From: DATBAK01 sp036787815 | Lineage (GTDB): Bacteria; Actinomycetota; Acidimicrobiia; IMCC26256; PALSA-610 | Assembly: GCA_036787815.1 (NCBI GenBank) | Contig: DAIQOP010000168.1 | Location: forward strand, 1 to 8,463 | DNA length: 8,463 bases | Direction: 5' to 3' | Shown here: piece by piece, positions 1 to 6,116 of the stretch | Layout: each line of letters begins with the position of its first letter | How positions within the stretch are numbered: position 1 is the stretch's first letter | Notes under the pieces: generated by a model | The model's database searches: none | Told to the model about the DNA's origin: nothing | What the model saw: only the letters and a program-made list of their open reading frames with translations | Position numbers and translations under genes: made by a program

Positions 1-23
1 GCCATTGGAAAATTGCCAATGGC
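1..23. repeat. Short AT-rich inverted repeat at the window edge
   Basis: GCCATTGG (1-8) and CCAATGGC (16-23) are perfect 8-bp inverted arms around a 7-nt AT-rich loop. The element lies inside the truncated hydrolase frame and is clearly poorer in G+C than the rest of the gene. It may be chance coding sequence or an artefact of a contig end; its position at the very first base makes the latter worth considering. Confidence 0.4.
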
Positions 24-1482
24 GCAATCCTCGGCCGCGTCGGGTGTCCGGTTCGCCCGCCACTTCGCGCAAGCGGCACCGTGCGGCCCCAGCCGGGCCT
101 CGCTCTACACCGGCATGTACCTCATGAACCACCGGTCGGCGACGAACGGCACCCCACTCGACGCCCGCCACACCAACATCGCGCTCGAGGCCCGCAGGCT
201 CGGGTACCGGCCGGCGCTGTTCGGCTACACCGACACGAGCGTCGACCCGCGCACCGTCGGCCCCGATGACGAACGCCTCCGCCACTACGAGGGCGTGCTG
301 CCGGGCTTCGACCCCGTCTGCCACCTCCCCGAGGGCGACCCGGCGGCCTGGCTCGCGTTCCTCACCGATGCGGGCTACGACGTCGGCACCGACTGGCGCC
401 GGTTCGTCGACCATCCGGTCGAGGGCTACCCGGGATCCGAGGAGTGGGGCCCGCATCGGGCGCCCACCCGGTACGCGGCCCGGCACAGCCAGACCGCCTT
501 CCTCACCGATCGCCTGCTCGAGTTCGTCGAGCGCGCCGGTGGCGACCGGTCGGCTCCGTGGTTCGCGCACCTCAGCTACCTCCGGCCCCATCCGCCGTTC
601 TACGCACCGGAGCCGTACAACACGATGTTCGACCCGGAGACCGTGCCGATGCCGGTGCGCGCGGCGAACCGTGAAGCCGAGGGCGCGCAGCATCCGTTGC
701 TCGCCGCGCTCGTCAACCACCCGTTCCTCACGAGTCCCGACGACGAGAAGCACCTCCGCCAGCTGCGCGCGACCTACTACGGCATGCAGGCCGAGGTCGA
801 CGACCAGATCGGACGGATCCTCGACCATCTCGACGCGTCCGGAGAAGCCGAGCACACGATCGTCGTCATGACATCCGATCACGGTGAGATGCTGGGCGAT
901 CACTTCCTCCTGCACAAGCTCGGTTGGTTCGATTCCTCGTTCCACGTGCCGTTGATCGTCCGCGACCCACACCCCGAGGGTGACGCGCGCCGCGGCGAGG
1001 TCGTCGCCGCGTACACCGAGCACGTCGACGTCGTCCCCACGCTGCTCGACCTGCTCGGAGCCGAGGTTCCCCTGCAGTGCGACGGGCGGCCGCTCACGCG
1101 CTTCGTGCGGACCGGCGCCCACGACGAGAGCGAACCGCCCTGGCGCGACGACACGCACTTCGAGTTCGACTTCCGCGACGCGGGCAGCGACCTCCTCGAG
1201 CAGGCGTTCGGGCTCACGCTCGAGGAATGCTCGATCGCCGTGCTCCGCGACGACCACGGCAAGTACGTGCACTTCGCCGGCCTGCCCGCGATCTTCTTCG
1301 ACCTCGACACCGATCCCGACCAAATCGTGAACCGCGCCGACGATCCCGCGTACGCCGCGGCGGTGCTCGCCTACGCGCAACGGATGCTCTCGTGGCGCAT
1401 GCAGCACCAGGAACGCACTCTCAGCGGCATGAAGCTCACCGGTCACGCCGGTCTCGTCGAGCGCCGGGCCCCCCGGAAGTAG
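1..1482 (+). CDS. Phosphonate monoester hydrolase / arylsulfatase-type sulfatase-superfamily hydrolase, 5'-truncated
   Basis: This is an alkaline-phosphatase-fold hydrolase that should cleave sulfate, phosphate-diester or phosphonate monoesters using a formylglycine nucleophile. The sulfatase signature CGPSRASLYTG starts at the Cys codon at 82-84. It satisfies the CxPxR rule for conversion to formylglycine, so a formylglycine-generating enzyme is needed; none is in this window. The second metal site is visible as SDHGE (Asp and His codons at 877-882), followed by HKLGWFDSSFHVPLIVRDP. The C-terminal third (EFDFRD, KYVHFAGLP, FFDLDTDPDQ, DPAYAA, LSWRMQH) is the pattern I recall for rhizobial/Burkholderia phosphonate monoester hydrolases rather than generic arylsulfatases. 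The frame is open to base 1. In characterised members the nucleophile lies near residue 57, but here it is the 28th codon of the frame. About 30 N-terminal residues, including the first metal-binding Asp, are therefore outside the window. TTG at 13 or ATG at 19 is unlikely to be the true start. It is the first gene of a likely operon. The natural substrate is unknown. Confidence 0.9.
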   Translation, partial: AIGKLPMAQSSAASGVRFARHFAQAAPCGPSRASLYTGMYLMNHRSATNGTPLDARHTNIALEARRLGYRPALFGYTDTSVDPRTVGPDDERLRHYEGVLPGFDPVCHLPEGDPAAWLAFLTDAGYDVGTDWRRFVDHPVEGYPGSEEWGPHRAPTRYAARHSQTAFLTDRLLEFVERAGGDRSAPWFAHLSYLRPHPPFYAPEPYNTMFDPETVPMPVRAANREAEGAQHPLLAALVNHPFLTSPDDEKHLRQLRATYYGMQAEVDDQIGRILDHLDASGEAEHTIVVMTSDHGEMLGDHFLLHKLGWFDSSFHVPLIVRDPHPEGDARRGEVVAAYTEHVDVVPTLLDLLGAEVPLQCDGRPLTRFVRTGAHDESEPPWRDDTHFEFDFRDAGSDLLEQAFGLTLEECSIAVLRDDHGKYVHFAGLPAIFFDLDTDPDQIVNRADDPAYAAAVLAYAQRMLSWRMQHQERTLSGMKLTGHAGLVERRAPRK

Positions 1483-1493
1483 CACCGCCCCGC

Positions 1494-2303
1494 ATGGACG
1501 CCATCTCCTTCTACGGACTCGAGCCGTCCGGTGAGCCCGGCCGCTGGACGATGCCGATCGTGCGCGGCCTCATCTCGGGCACCGGCGCCCTCTTCGGCGG
1601 GTGCGGGCTCGGCGCGTGCATCGAAGCGGCCGAGCAGCTCACCGGGCGACCGCTCGTGTGGGCGACCGCGCAGTACCTCACGTTCGCGCGGCCTCCGGCG
1701 GTGCTCGAGCTCGACGCGGCCGAGATCGTGCGCGGCCACCAGATCTCACAGGTGCGCGTGCTCGCCCACGTCGGTGGGCAGGAGATCCTCACGGTCCTCG
1801 CCGCGCTGGGCGACCGCCCCCACCCGCTCGCCGGGCAATGGGCCAACCGTCCCGACGTGCCCGCGCCCGACGACTGCCCGCCGCGCGTGCTGCTGGACCA
1901 CAACCAGGGCACGATCAGCGACCGGCTCGACATGCGGATCGCCCGCGGCCGCAGTGTCGACGAGTTCCCCGCCCCGCCCGGCGACGGCAACTCCGCGCTC
2001 TGGGTACGCATGCCGGGTCTGGCCGAGATGTCGGCCGCGGGGCTCGCGATCATCGGCGACTTCGTGCCGTTCGGCATCTCGCAGGCGCTCGGGATGCGCG
2101 CCGGCGGGAACAGTCTCGACAACACGCTGCGGATCGCACGCCGCGCCCCGACCGATTGGGTCCTCGCCGACATCCGCGTGCACGCGATCGCCGACGGCTT
2201 CGGTCACGGGCTCGTGCACCTCTGGGCCGAAGACGGCACGCTCCTCGGCACCGCCAGCCAATCCACCATCGTGCGCAGTTGGACCGACGAGAAACGAGCA
2301 TGA
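1494..2303 (+). CDS. TesB-like double-hotdog acyl-CoA thioesterase
   Basis: A predicted 269-residue cytoplasmic acyl-CoA thioesterase that would hydrolyse acyl-CoA to free acid and CoA. Two hotdog repeats are recognisable. The N-terminal one runs from about residue 30 to 105 (LFGGCGLGACIEAAEQ helix, then WATAQYLTFARPP and VRVLAHVGGQEILTVLAAL strands). The C-terminal one runs from about 180 to 262 (DFVPFGISQAL, NSLDNTLRI, DWVLADIRVHAI, GTLLGTASQSTIVRSW). The family's catalytic Asp in the SLD-T motif (Asp209) and Gln in the ASQ motif (Gln256) are both present, so the enzyme should be active. ATG at 1494 lies 11 bp after the hydrolase stop and begins MDAISFYGLEP. The only SD-like sequence is GGAAG at 1475-1479, rather far upstream (14 nt), so translation may be coupled to the preceding gene. 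The stop overlaps the next start (ATGA). Substrate chain length cannot be inferred. A non-enzymatic hotdog protein is less likely given the retained motifs. Confidence 0.85.
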   Translation: MDAISFYGLEPSGEPGRWTMPIVRGLISGTGALFGGCGLGACIEAAEQLTGRPLVWATAQYLTFARPPAVLELDAAEIVRGHQISQVRVLAHVGGQEILTVLAALGDRPHPLAGQWANRPDVPAPDDCPPRVLLDHNQGTISDRLDMRIARGRSVDEFPAPPGDGNSALWVRMPGLAEMSAAGLAIIGDFVPFGISQALGMRAGGNSLDNTLRIARRAPTDWVLADIRVHAIADGFGHGLVHLWAEDGTLLGTASQSTIVRSWTDEKRA

Positions 2304-3265
2304 ACATGACCGAGCGTTGGGGCATCACGGTTCCGTTCGACGGCGTGCCGCTCTCGGAGCACCGAGGTTGGTACGAGGAGGCCGCCGATCTCGGCTACAC
2401 CGATCTGTGGTCGGCCGAGTCGGGTGGCGCCGATGCGTTCACTCCCCTCGCGCTCGCCGCGGCCTGGACTCCGACGCTGCGGCTCGGCACCGCGATCATC
2501 CCTGTGTACACGCGCGGCCCGCACACGCTCGCGTCGCAGGTCGCGTCGCTGTGCCAGGCGGCTCCGGGCCGCTTCGCCGTCGGCATCGGCGCGTCGTCGA
2601 ACGTCATCGTCGAGCGGTGGAACGACATCGCCTTCGAGAAGCCGTACCAGCGCGTGCGCGACACGATCCGCTTCCTGCGCGCCGCGCTGCGAGGCGAGAA
2701 GGTCGACGAGGAGTACGAGACGTTTCGGGTGCGCGGCTTCCGCCTGCTCATCAAGGTCCCGCAACAGCCGCCGATCCTCGTCGCCGCGCTCCGGCCGGGA
2801 ATGTTGCGCCTCGCCGGGCGTGAAGGCGACGGCGCGATCATCAACTGGCTGTCGGCCGACGACGTCCGCACGGTGGTGCCGCACGTCGGCAAGGGCAAGG
2901 AGATCGTCGCCCGGCTGTTCGTGCTGCCGACCGAAGACCGCGATCTCGTCCGCCTGGTCGGGAGCCGCGCGATCGCGCAGTACCTGAACGTGCCGGTCTA
3001 CGCCGCGTTCCACGAATGGCTCGGCCGGGGCGACATGCTTCGCGACATGTGGGCCCACTGGAAGGCGGGCGACCGCGACAAGGCCACCGCGTCGATTCCC
3101 GACGAGCTCATCGACGACCTCATCGTCTGGGGCTCGCCGGAGAAGATCCGCGACCACGTCGATCGCTACGTCGCGGCCGGTGTCACCACACCCGCGCCCG
3201 CGATCCTCGCCCCGCCCGAGCAGGCCCGCGCCACGATGCGCGCCCTCGCCCCCGCCAACCGCTAG
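2300..3265 (+). CDS. LLM-class (luciferase-like) F420-dependent oxidoreductase
   Basis: A predicted 321-residue TIM-barrel flavin/F420 oxidoreductase of the bacterial-luciferase-like superfamily. The family hallmark GRFAVGIGASS is at residues 90-100. It follows the first barrel strand (RWGITVPFDG), the DLGYTDLWSAE strand-helix and LRLGTAIIPVYTRGP with its substrate-side loop. The C-terminus has the usual WGSPEKIRDHVDRYVAAGVT helix that closes many F420-dependent members. The lack of an obvious flavin-reductase partner and the actinobacterial setting favour F420 over FMN; this is inference. The protein resembles the Rv3093c-type F420 oxidoreductases. ATG at 2300 overlaps the upstream TGA by ATGA, which is typical of translational coupling. 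A second ATG at 2306 is an alternative start. It sits last in the hydrolase-thioesterase-oxidoreductase operon, so it probably oxidises or reduces a metabolite of the same pathway. The substrate is not identifiable. Confidence 0.88.
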   Translation: MNMTERWGITVPFDGVPLSEHRGWYEEAADLGYTDLWSAESGGADAFTPLALAAAWTPTLRLGTAIIPVYTRGPHTLASQVASLCQAAPGRFAVGIGASSNVIVERWNDIAFEKPYQRVRDTIRFLRAALRGEKVDEEYETFRVRGFRLLIKVPQQPPILVAALRPGMLRLAGREGDGAIINWLSADDVRTVVPHVGKGKEIVARLFVLPTEDRDLVRLVGSRAIAQYLNVPVYAAFHEWLGRGDMLRDMWAHWKAGDRDKATASIPDELIDDLIVWGSPEKIRDHVDRYVAAGVTTPAPAILAPPEQARATMRALAPANR

Positions 3266-3276
3266 CTCGCCGCACC

Positions 3277-3292
3277 CCGCGCACGATCGCGG
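3277..3292. terminator. Weak hairpin between convergent genes
   Basis: CCGCG (3277-3281) pairs with CGCGG (3288-3292) around a 6-nt loop, in the 32-bp gap between the convergent oxidoreductase and desaturase genes. There is no T-tract on either strand. It may act as a short bidirectional stem-loop terminator, but five GC pairs can occur by chance at this G+C content. Confidence 0.3.
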
Positions 3293-3297
3293 CTGGG

Positions 3298-4065
3298 TTA
3301 CGCGACTTGCTTGAGCTTCGTGTCCTCGTGGCGAACGGTCGCGAGGCCGAAGCGGCGCAGCGCGCGCACCAGCCACCAGCCCGGGTCGAGCTCGCCGTGC
3401 AGCGCGAACGTGGCCGAGGTCGGCGCGGCGTGGTGGTTGTTGTGCAGGCCCTCGCCGCCGGTGACGAACGCGAGCAACTGACCGTTGGTCGCCGAGTTCT
3501 CCTGCGGCCGACTGCCGTAGGTGTGTCCGACCGCGTTGATCGCGCCCGAGAGCATCACGTAGATCACGGCGTGCAGGCCCGCGCCGAGCAACCCCACCTG
3601 CCAGCCCAACCCGACGAGCGACGTGAACGCCATCGCGATCGCGATGCCGATCCCGAGCCCGGCAAACGCGTGGTCGAACAGCGCGCGGTCGAGACGGTCG
3701 GCGGGCAGGTCGCGCGCGTAGCGCTTCACCGCGACCTCGTCGCCCGCGACCTTCTTGTACAGCCCGACGTTCCCGAGCTGCACTCGCCAGAAGCCGTGGA
3801 CGATCGGGCTGTGCGGGTCGTCGACGGTGTCGGTGGCGGCATGGTGCTTGCGGTGGACCGCGGCCCACTCGCGTGCCCGCATCCCGGTCGTGACCCAGAG
3901 CAGGGTCCGGAACGCCAGCGCCGCGGGCGGCTTGACCGTGATGGCCCGATGGCTGAGCCCGCGGTGCAGGTACACGGTCGTGGCGAGGATCGTGATCTGG
4001 CTGACGAGGAAGCCGAAAACGAGCGCCGGCAGGACGAGGGTGCGCAGCACGTGCATCGGGGCCAC
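3298..4065 (-). CDS. Membrane fatty-acid (acyl-CoA) desaturase
   Basis: A 255-residue integral-membrane di-iron desaturase that inserts a cis double bond into acyl chains (delta-9/stearoyl-CoA type). All three histidine boxes are present: HRGLSH (residues 34-39), HRKHH (71-75) and HNNHH within GGEGLHNNHHAAP (208-212). The accessory NAVGH motif (177-181) supplies another iron-ligand position. Hydrophobic segments lie at about 8-31, 47-62, 133-155 and 157-176, with the His boxes facing the cytosol. The length is short for the family but covers the whole catalytic core, and no cytochrome-b5 or ferredoxin domain is fused, so electrons must come from a separate reductase. The chosen start is GTG at 4065, preceded by AGGGA (TAGGGA at 4071-4076 on this strand). 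ATG at 4056 is a viable alternative, removing three residues. The gene diverges from a TetR gene, and an 18-bp palindrome lies 8 bp before its start, suggesting repression by that regulator. Confidence 0.93.
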   Translation of the reverse strand: MAPMHVLRTLVLPALVFGFLVSQITILATTVYLHRGLSHRAITVKPPAALAFRTLLWVTTGMRAREWAAVHRKHHAATDTVDDPHSPIVHGFWRVQLGNVGLYKKVAGDEVAVKRYARDLPADRLDRALFDHAFAGLGIGIAIAMAFTSLVGLGWQVGLLGAGLHAVIYVMLSGAINAVGHTYGSRPQENSATNGQLLAFVTGGEGLHNNHHAAPTSATFALHGELDPGWWLVRALRRFGLATVRHEDTKLKQVA

Positions 4066-4073
4066 TGTAATCC

Positions 4074-4091
4074 CTACGGACCGGTCGGTAG
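4074..4091. promoter_or_regulatory. 18-bp palindrome, probable TetR operator
   Basis: CTACGGACCGGTCGGTAG is an 18-bp inverted repeat in which only one symmetric base pair (positions 5 and 14) breaks the symmetry; the core GACCGGTC is perfect. It sits 8 bp before the desaturase GTG and 69 bp before the tetR ATG. The size, the ACCGGT core and the location between a TetR gene and its divergent neighbour fit an operator for that TetR protein. Binding here would block initiation or early elongation of the desaturase transcript. Confidence 0.7.
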
Positions 4092-4111
4092 AAGGGGCTG
4101 ATCAGGGGTTT

Positions 4112-4127
4112 CCGGCAGAACTGCCGG
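4112..4127. promoter_or_regulatory. Second dyad in the desaturase-tetR control region
   Basis: CCGGCAG-AA-CTGCCGG is a perfect 7-bp inverted repeat with a 2-bp centre. It falls near where the -35 region of the tetR promoter would be, given a -10 box at 4148-4153. It differs in sequence from the palindrome at 4074-4091 except for CCGG, so it could be a second site, an operator for another regulator, or an RNA hairpin in a longer transcript. A smaller perfect palindrome, CTGATCAG, lies between the two at 4098-4105. Confidence 0.45.
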
Positions 4128-4147
4128 GCCTCGCCGGCCACAGCGCC

Positions 4148-4153
4148 TAGCCT
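4148..4153 (+). promoter_or_regulatory. Candidate -10 box for a leaderless tetR mRNA
   Basis: TAGCCT matches the actinobacterial TAnnnT -10 pattern and ends 7 nt before the tetR ATG at 4161. Transcription would then start at or next to the A of ATG. No SD sequence precedes the ATG, which agrees with leaderless translation. No convincing -35 hexamer is visible. Confidence 0.5.
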
Positions 4154-4160
4154 GCGGCCC

Positions 4161-4775
4161 ATGGTGCTTCCCGCGTCGAGCCCGACCACGCGGGAGCAGA
4201 TCCTCGTGGTGGCCCGCGCCCGCTTCGCCGAGCACGGCTTCGCGGGCACCAGCCTGAACGATATCGCCGACGAGGTCGGCATCCGCCGGCCGAGCCTCCT
4301 GCACCACTTCCCGTCGAAGGACGCGCTGTACCGCGAGGTTCTCATCGACGCGTTCGCCGACTGGGCCGACCTCGTCGAGCAGGCCACGACCGGGCCGCGC
4401 GAAGGCTGGCGGCAGGTCGAGCAGGTCCTGCGCGCCGCATTCACGTTCTTCGAGGAGCACCCTGACTTCGTGCGGCTCGCGCGCCGCGAAGCGCTCGAGG
4501 GCGGGCCCATGCTCGAGGGCGAGCTCACCGCGCTGCTCAAGCCGTTGTTCGACCGTGGCGCCGAATTCCTCCAGCGCGAGATGGACGCCGGTCGCCTGCG
4601 CCGCTACGACGCGCGCCAGCTTCTGCTCACCGGCTACGGCGCGGTGCTCTCGTACTTCTCCGACGCGCCGCTCATCGGGGGCCTCCTCGAAGACGCGCCG
4701 ATGTCGCCCTCGGCATTGGCCGAGCGTCGCGAGCACGTCATCGACGTGTTGCGCAACGCGCTCGAGGTCACCTGA
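4161..4775 (+). CDS. TetR/AcrR-family transcriptional regulator
   Basis: A 204-residue, all-helical one-component repressor that should bind as a dimer to palindromic DNA. The N-terminal TetR_N domain spans about residues 9-57. Helix 1 includes REQILVVARARFAEHGF, then comes the HTH proper (TSLNDIADEVGIRRPSLLHHFPSKDALY), with a recognition helix near 42-50. The C-terminal half (about 65-200) is the variable ligand-binding domain and contains EHPDFVRLARREALEGGPML and a helix with LLTGYGAVLSYFSDAPLIGGLL, where a hydrophobic ligand could bind. The divergent membrane desaturase and the intergenic palindrome suggest local regulation of fatty-acid unsaturation and autoregulation, as TetR proteins such as Pseudomonas DesT do with acyl-CoA ligands. 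The ligand assignment is inference. ATG at 4161 was chosen because the TAnnnT box lies 7 nt before it and the length is normal. The stop overlaps the convergent SRAP gene by 8 bp. Confidence 0.92.
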   Translation: MVLPASSPTTREQILVVARARFAEHGFAGTSLNDIADEVGIRRPSLLHHFPSKDALYREVLIDAFADWADLVEQATTGPREGWRQVEQVLRAAFTFFEEHPDFVRLARREALEGGPMLEGELTALLKPLFDRGAEFLQREMDAGRLRRYDARQLLLTGYGAVLSYFSDAPLIGGLLEDAPMSPSALAERREHVIDVLRNALEVT

Positions 4776-5499
4776 GCAGGTCCGGCGAGCCGTCGTCGGA
4801 CGTGTCGGCCTCGGGAACCGGGTCGAGCAACTCCGGGCCCTGATTGCCGGGCTTGTTCACGAGTGTCGACACCGGATACGCGAGGAACTCGTCGGCCGGC
4901 GCGGGCACGAGCAATCGAGTCAGCGTCGTCGTGTCGTGGTTGTCGGGATCGAGCCACTCACCCCACGCCGTCTCCGGCAACACGACCGGCATGCGGTCGT
5001 GGATCGGCGCCAGCTTCTCGTTCGCGTCGGTGGTGACGATCACGCACGAACGCACCCACGGCGCGTCGGCGTCGGAGCGGTCGCGCCACACCTCGTAGAG
5101 ACCCGCGAACACCATGGGCTCACGATCAGCTCGCGCGATGAAGTACGGCTGCTTCTGCTTGCGGCCCGGGATCACCCGCCATTCGTAGAAGCCGTCGGCC
5201 GGCATCAGGCACCGGCGCCGCTCGAACGCGCGGCGGTAGGCCGGCTTCGACGCCAGCCCCTCGGCACGGGCGTTGATCAACCGGTCGCCGATCGACAGAT
5301 CCTTCGCCCACGACGGCACCAACCCCCACCGCACCCGGTCGAGCACGCGGAGATGGTCCTTCGTCTCCGCGACGATCGGCACCTCCGCTCGAGGCGTGAC
5401 GTTGTAGTCGGGCTCGACGTCGTCGGCCCGTATCTCGTCGACGCGGAGCCGTTCGGCCAGCAGCGCCGGCGAGGAGACCGAGACGTAGCGACCGCACAC
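4768..5499 (-). CDS. SRAP-domain abasic-site DNA-protein crosslinking protein (YedK/HMCES family)
   Basis: A 243-residue SOS-response-associated peptidase (SRAP) family protein. Members form a thiazolidine crosslink with abasic sites in single-stranded DNA through their second residue, shielding the lesion. All key residues are present: Cys2 in the obligatory N-terminal M-C-G-R-Y, Asn76 in INARAEG, Glu106 in ADGFYEW and His167 in PIHDRMPVVL. The conserved RWGLVPSWAKD (57-67) and AFERRRCLMPADGFYEW blocks are intact. The start must be GTG at 5499, because chemistry requires Cys at position 2 after Met removal; the frame is open further upstream but longer starts would bury the Cys. A TAnnnT box 8 nt upstream suggests leaderless expression, although read-through from the DUF3052 gene 28 bp upstream is also possible. 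The last codons overlap the convergent tetR 3' end by 8 bp. Length is normal for the family, and activity is expected. Confidence 0.94.
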   Translation of the reverse strand: MCGRYVSVSSPALLAERLRVDEIRADDVEPDYNVTPRAEVPIVAETKDHLRVLDRVRWGLVPSWAKDLSIGDRLINARAEGLASKPAYRRAFERRRCLMPADGFYEWRVIPGRKQKQPYFIARADREPMVFAGLYEVWRDRSDADAPWVRSCVIVTTDANEKLAPIHDRMPVVLPETAWGEWLDPDNHDTTTLTRLLVPAPADEFLAYPVSTLVNKPGNQGPELLDPVPEADTSDDGSPDLLR

Positions 5500-5507
5500 G
5501 CCGAACG

Positions 5508-5513
5508 ACGTTA
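5508..5513 (-). promoter_or_regulatory. Candidate -10 box for the SRAP gene
   Basis: On the minus strand TAACGT (TAnnnT) ends 8 nt before the GTG start at 5499, with no SD sequence between them, so initiation would give a leaderless mRNA. It lies in the 28-bp gap after the DUF3052 stop. No -35 hexamer is evident at 17-18 bp. Confidence 0.4.
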
Positions 5514-5527
5514 GTGGTGCCCGGAGG

Positions 5528-5992
5528 TCAGGGCCGTCGGGTGCCGAGGCGCGACGCGCGCGACGCCACGGAGCGCTTCGCGGTCGGCGGTCGATCGGAG
5601 AGGCGGTAGACGAACCGGAGGCTCGACCACACGTCGTCGACCGCGCAGACCTTGTTGTCGACGAGTCCGGCCGCGAGCCCGATCTCGCGCACGTCGCGCT
5701 CGCACAGGTCGGTCGCGACACACGCCGTACGTTTCGGCCACGCGACCCAGAGGCCTCCGTCGTGGTGCAGCACCGCGGCAAGCCGCGGGAACCGACGCGC
5801 GAGCTCGGCCCGCCGCGTCACGAAGAACACGACGACGTCGAGATTCGAACGCGGTTGCCTGAGCAGGCGAACGCCGGCCGGCAACGGATCCAACTCACGT
5901 TCGAAACCGTCGGGGGCGCCCACCAAGGCCACCCGCGATCCTTCGGTGATGCCGAGCTTCTTCGGCAGCACCGTCCCCGAATATCCCGCCAC
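5528..5992 (-). CDS. DUF3052-family protein
   Basis: A 154-residue soluble protein of unknown function that I recognise as the DUF3052 type. The signature N-terminus MAGYSGTVLPKKLGI is at residues 1-15. It is followed by a strand RVALVGAP, an LDVVVFFVTRRAEL strand-helix (51-64), the conserved GGLWVAWPKR (79-88) and the block GLVDNKVCAVDDVW ... LRFVYR (109-130). The pattern resembles a small Rossmann-like alpha/beta domain without a recognisable catalytic triad. The Lys/Arg-rich tail (131-154) is low-complexity and probably disordered. The start is GTG at 5990-5992, supported by the family N-terminus and a promoter-like pair 7 nt upstream. It lies 28 bp upstream of the SRAP gene on the same strand, so the two may be co-transcribed. 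There is no signal peptide or membrane segment. Function is unknown. Confidence 0.8.
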   Translation of the reverse strand: MAGYSGTVLPKKLGITEGSRVALVGAPDGFERELDPLPAGVRLLRQPRSNLDVVVFFVTRRAELARRFPRLAAVLHHDGGLWVAWPKRTACVATDLCERDVREIGLAAGLVDNKVCAVDDVWSSLRFVYRLSDRPPTAKRSVASRASRLGTRRP

Positions 5993-5999
5993 GATCCGG

Positions 6000-6028
6000 A
6001 GTCAATCGCGCCCACGGCCTCGGGTCAA
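6000..6028 (-). promoter_or_regulatory. Candidate promoter for the DUF3052 gene
   Basis: Reading the minus strand, TTGACC (6028-6023) matches five of six bases of the -35 consensus. After a 17-bp spacer comes TTGACT (6005-6000), a poor -10 hexamer, which ends 7 nt before the GTG start. The spacing fits a leaderless vegetative-type promoter. The two hexamers form a GATTGAC direct repeat 23 bp apart, so a regulator half-site pair is an alternative reading. Confidence 0.4.
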
Positions 6029-6062
6029 TCTGACGAGGGCCGGGTACGGCACGGATGCGCGG

Positions 6063-6096
6063 TCGGCGCGGGAACCCGGGCGCAGCCCCGCGCCGA
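6063..6096 (-). terminator. Strong stem-loop downstream of the MFS gene
   Basis: TCGGCGCGGG (6063-6072) and CCCGCGCCGA (6087-6096) form a perfect 10-bp GC-rich stem with a 14-nt loop, 20 nt after the MFS stop codon. There is no U-tract afterwards, so it would be the tail-less type proposed for actinobacteria. It separates the MFS gene from the downstream promoter of the DUF3052 gene, which supports two transcription units. Confidence 0.6.
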
Positions 6097-6116
6097 GCGG
6101 AGAGAGCACGCGACCG

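Noticed and set aside
1077..1493. Extending the thioesterase upstream into an overlapping frame inside the hydrolase gene
   Set aside because: The added residues are Arg-rich shadow sequence. The hotdog protein begins naturally at MDAISFYGLEP, directly after the hydrolase stop.
1601..2299. Extending the F420-type oxidoreductase upstream through the thioesterase gene
   Set aside because: The frame is open but its translation is compositional noise. The barrel's first strand starts right after the ATGA overlap.
3016..4101. A plus-strand frame of 361 codons opposite the desaturase
   Set aside because: Arg/Val/Glu-rich shadow translation with no domain. The opposite strand carries three intact histidine boxes.
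2204..4540. A very long minus-strand open frame (about 778 codons) spanning the oxidoreductase, desaturase and tetR regions
   Set aside because: It is a GC-driven antisense shadow. Its translation is Arg/Ala/Gly-rich with no recognisable domain, and it crosses three well-supported genes and the intergenic operator region.
5500..5781. Longer upstream starts for the SRAP gene
   Set aside because: SRAP chemistry needs Cys as residue 2; only GTG at 5499 provides it. The extension also overlaps the DUF3052 gene.
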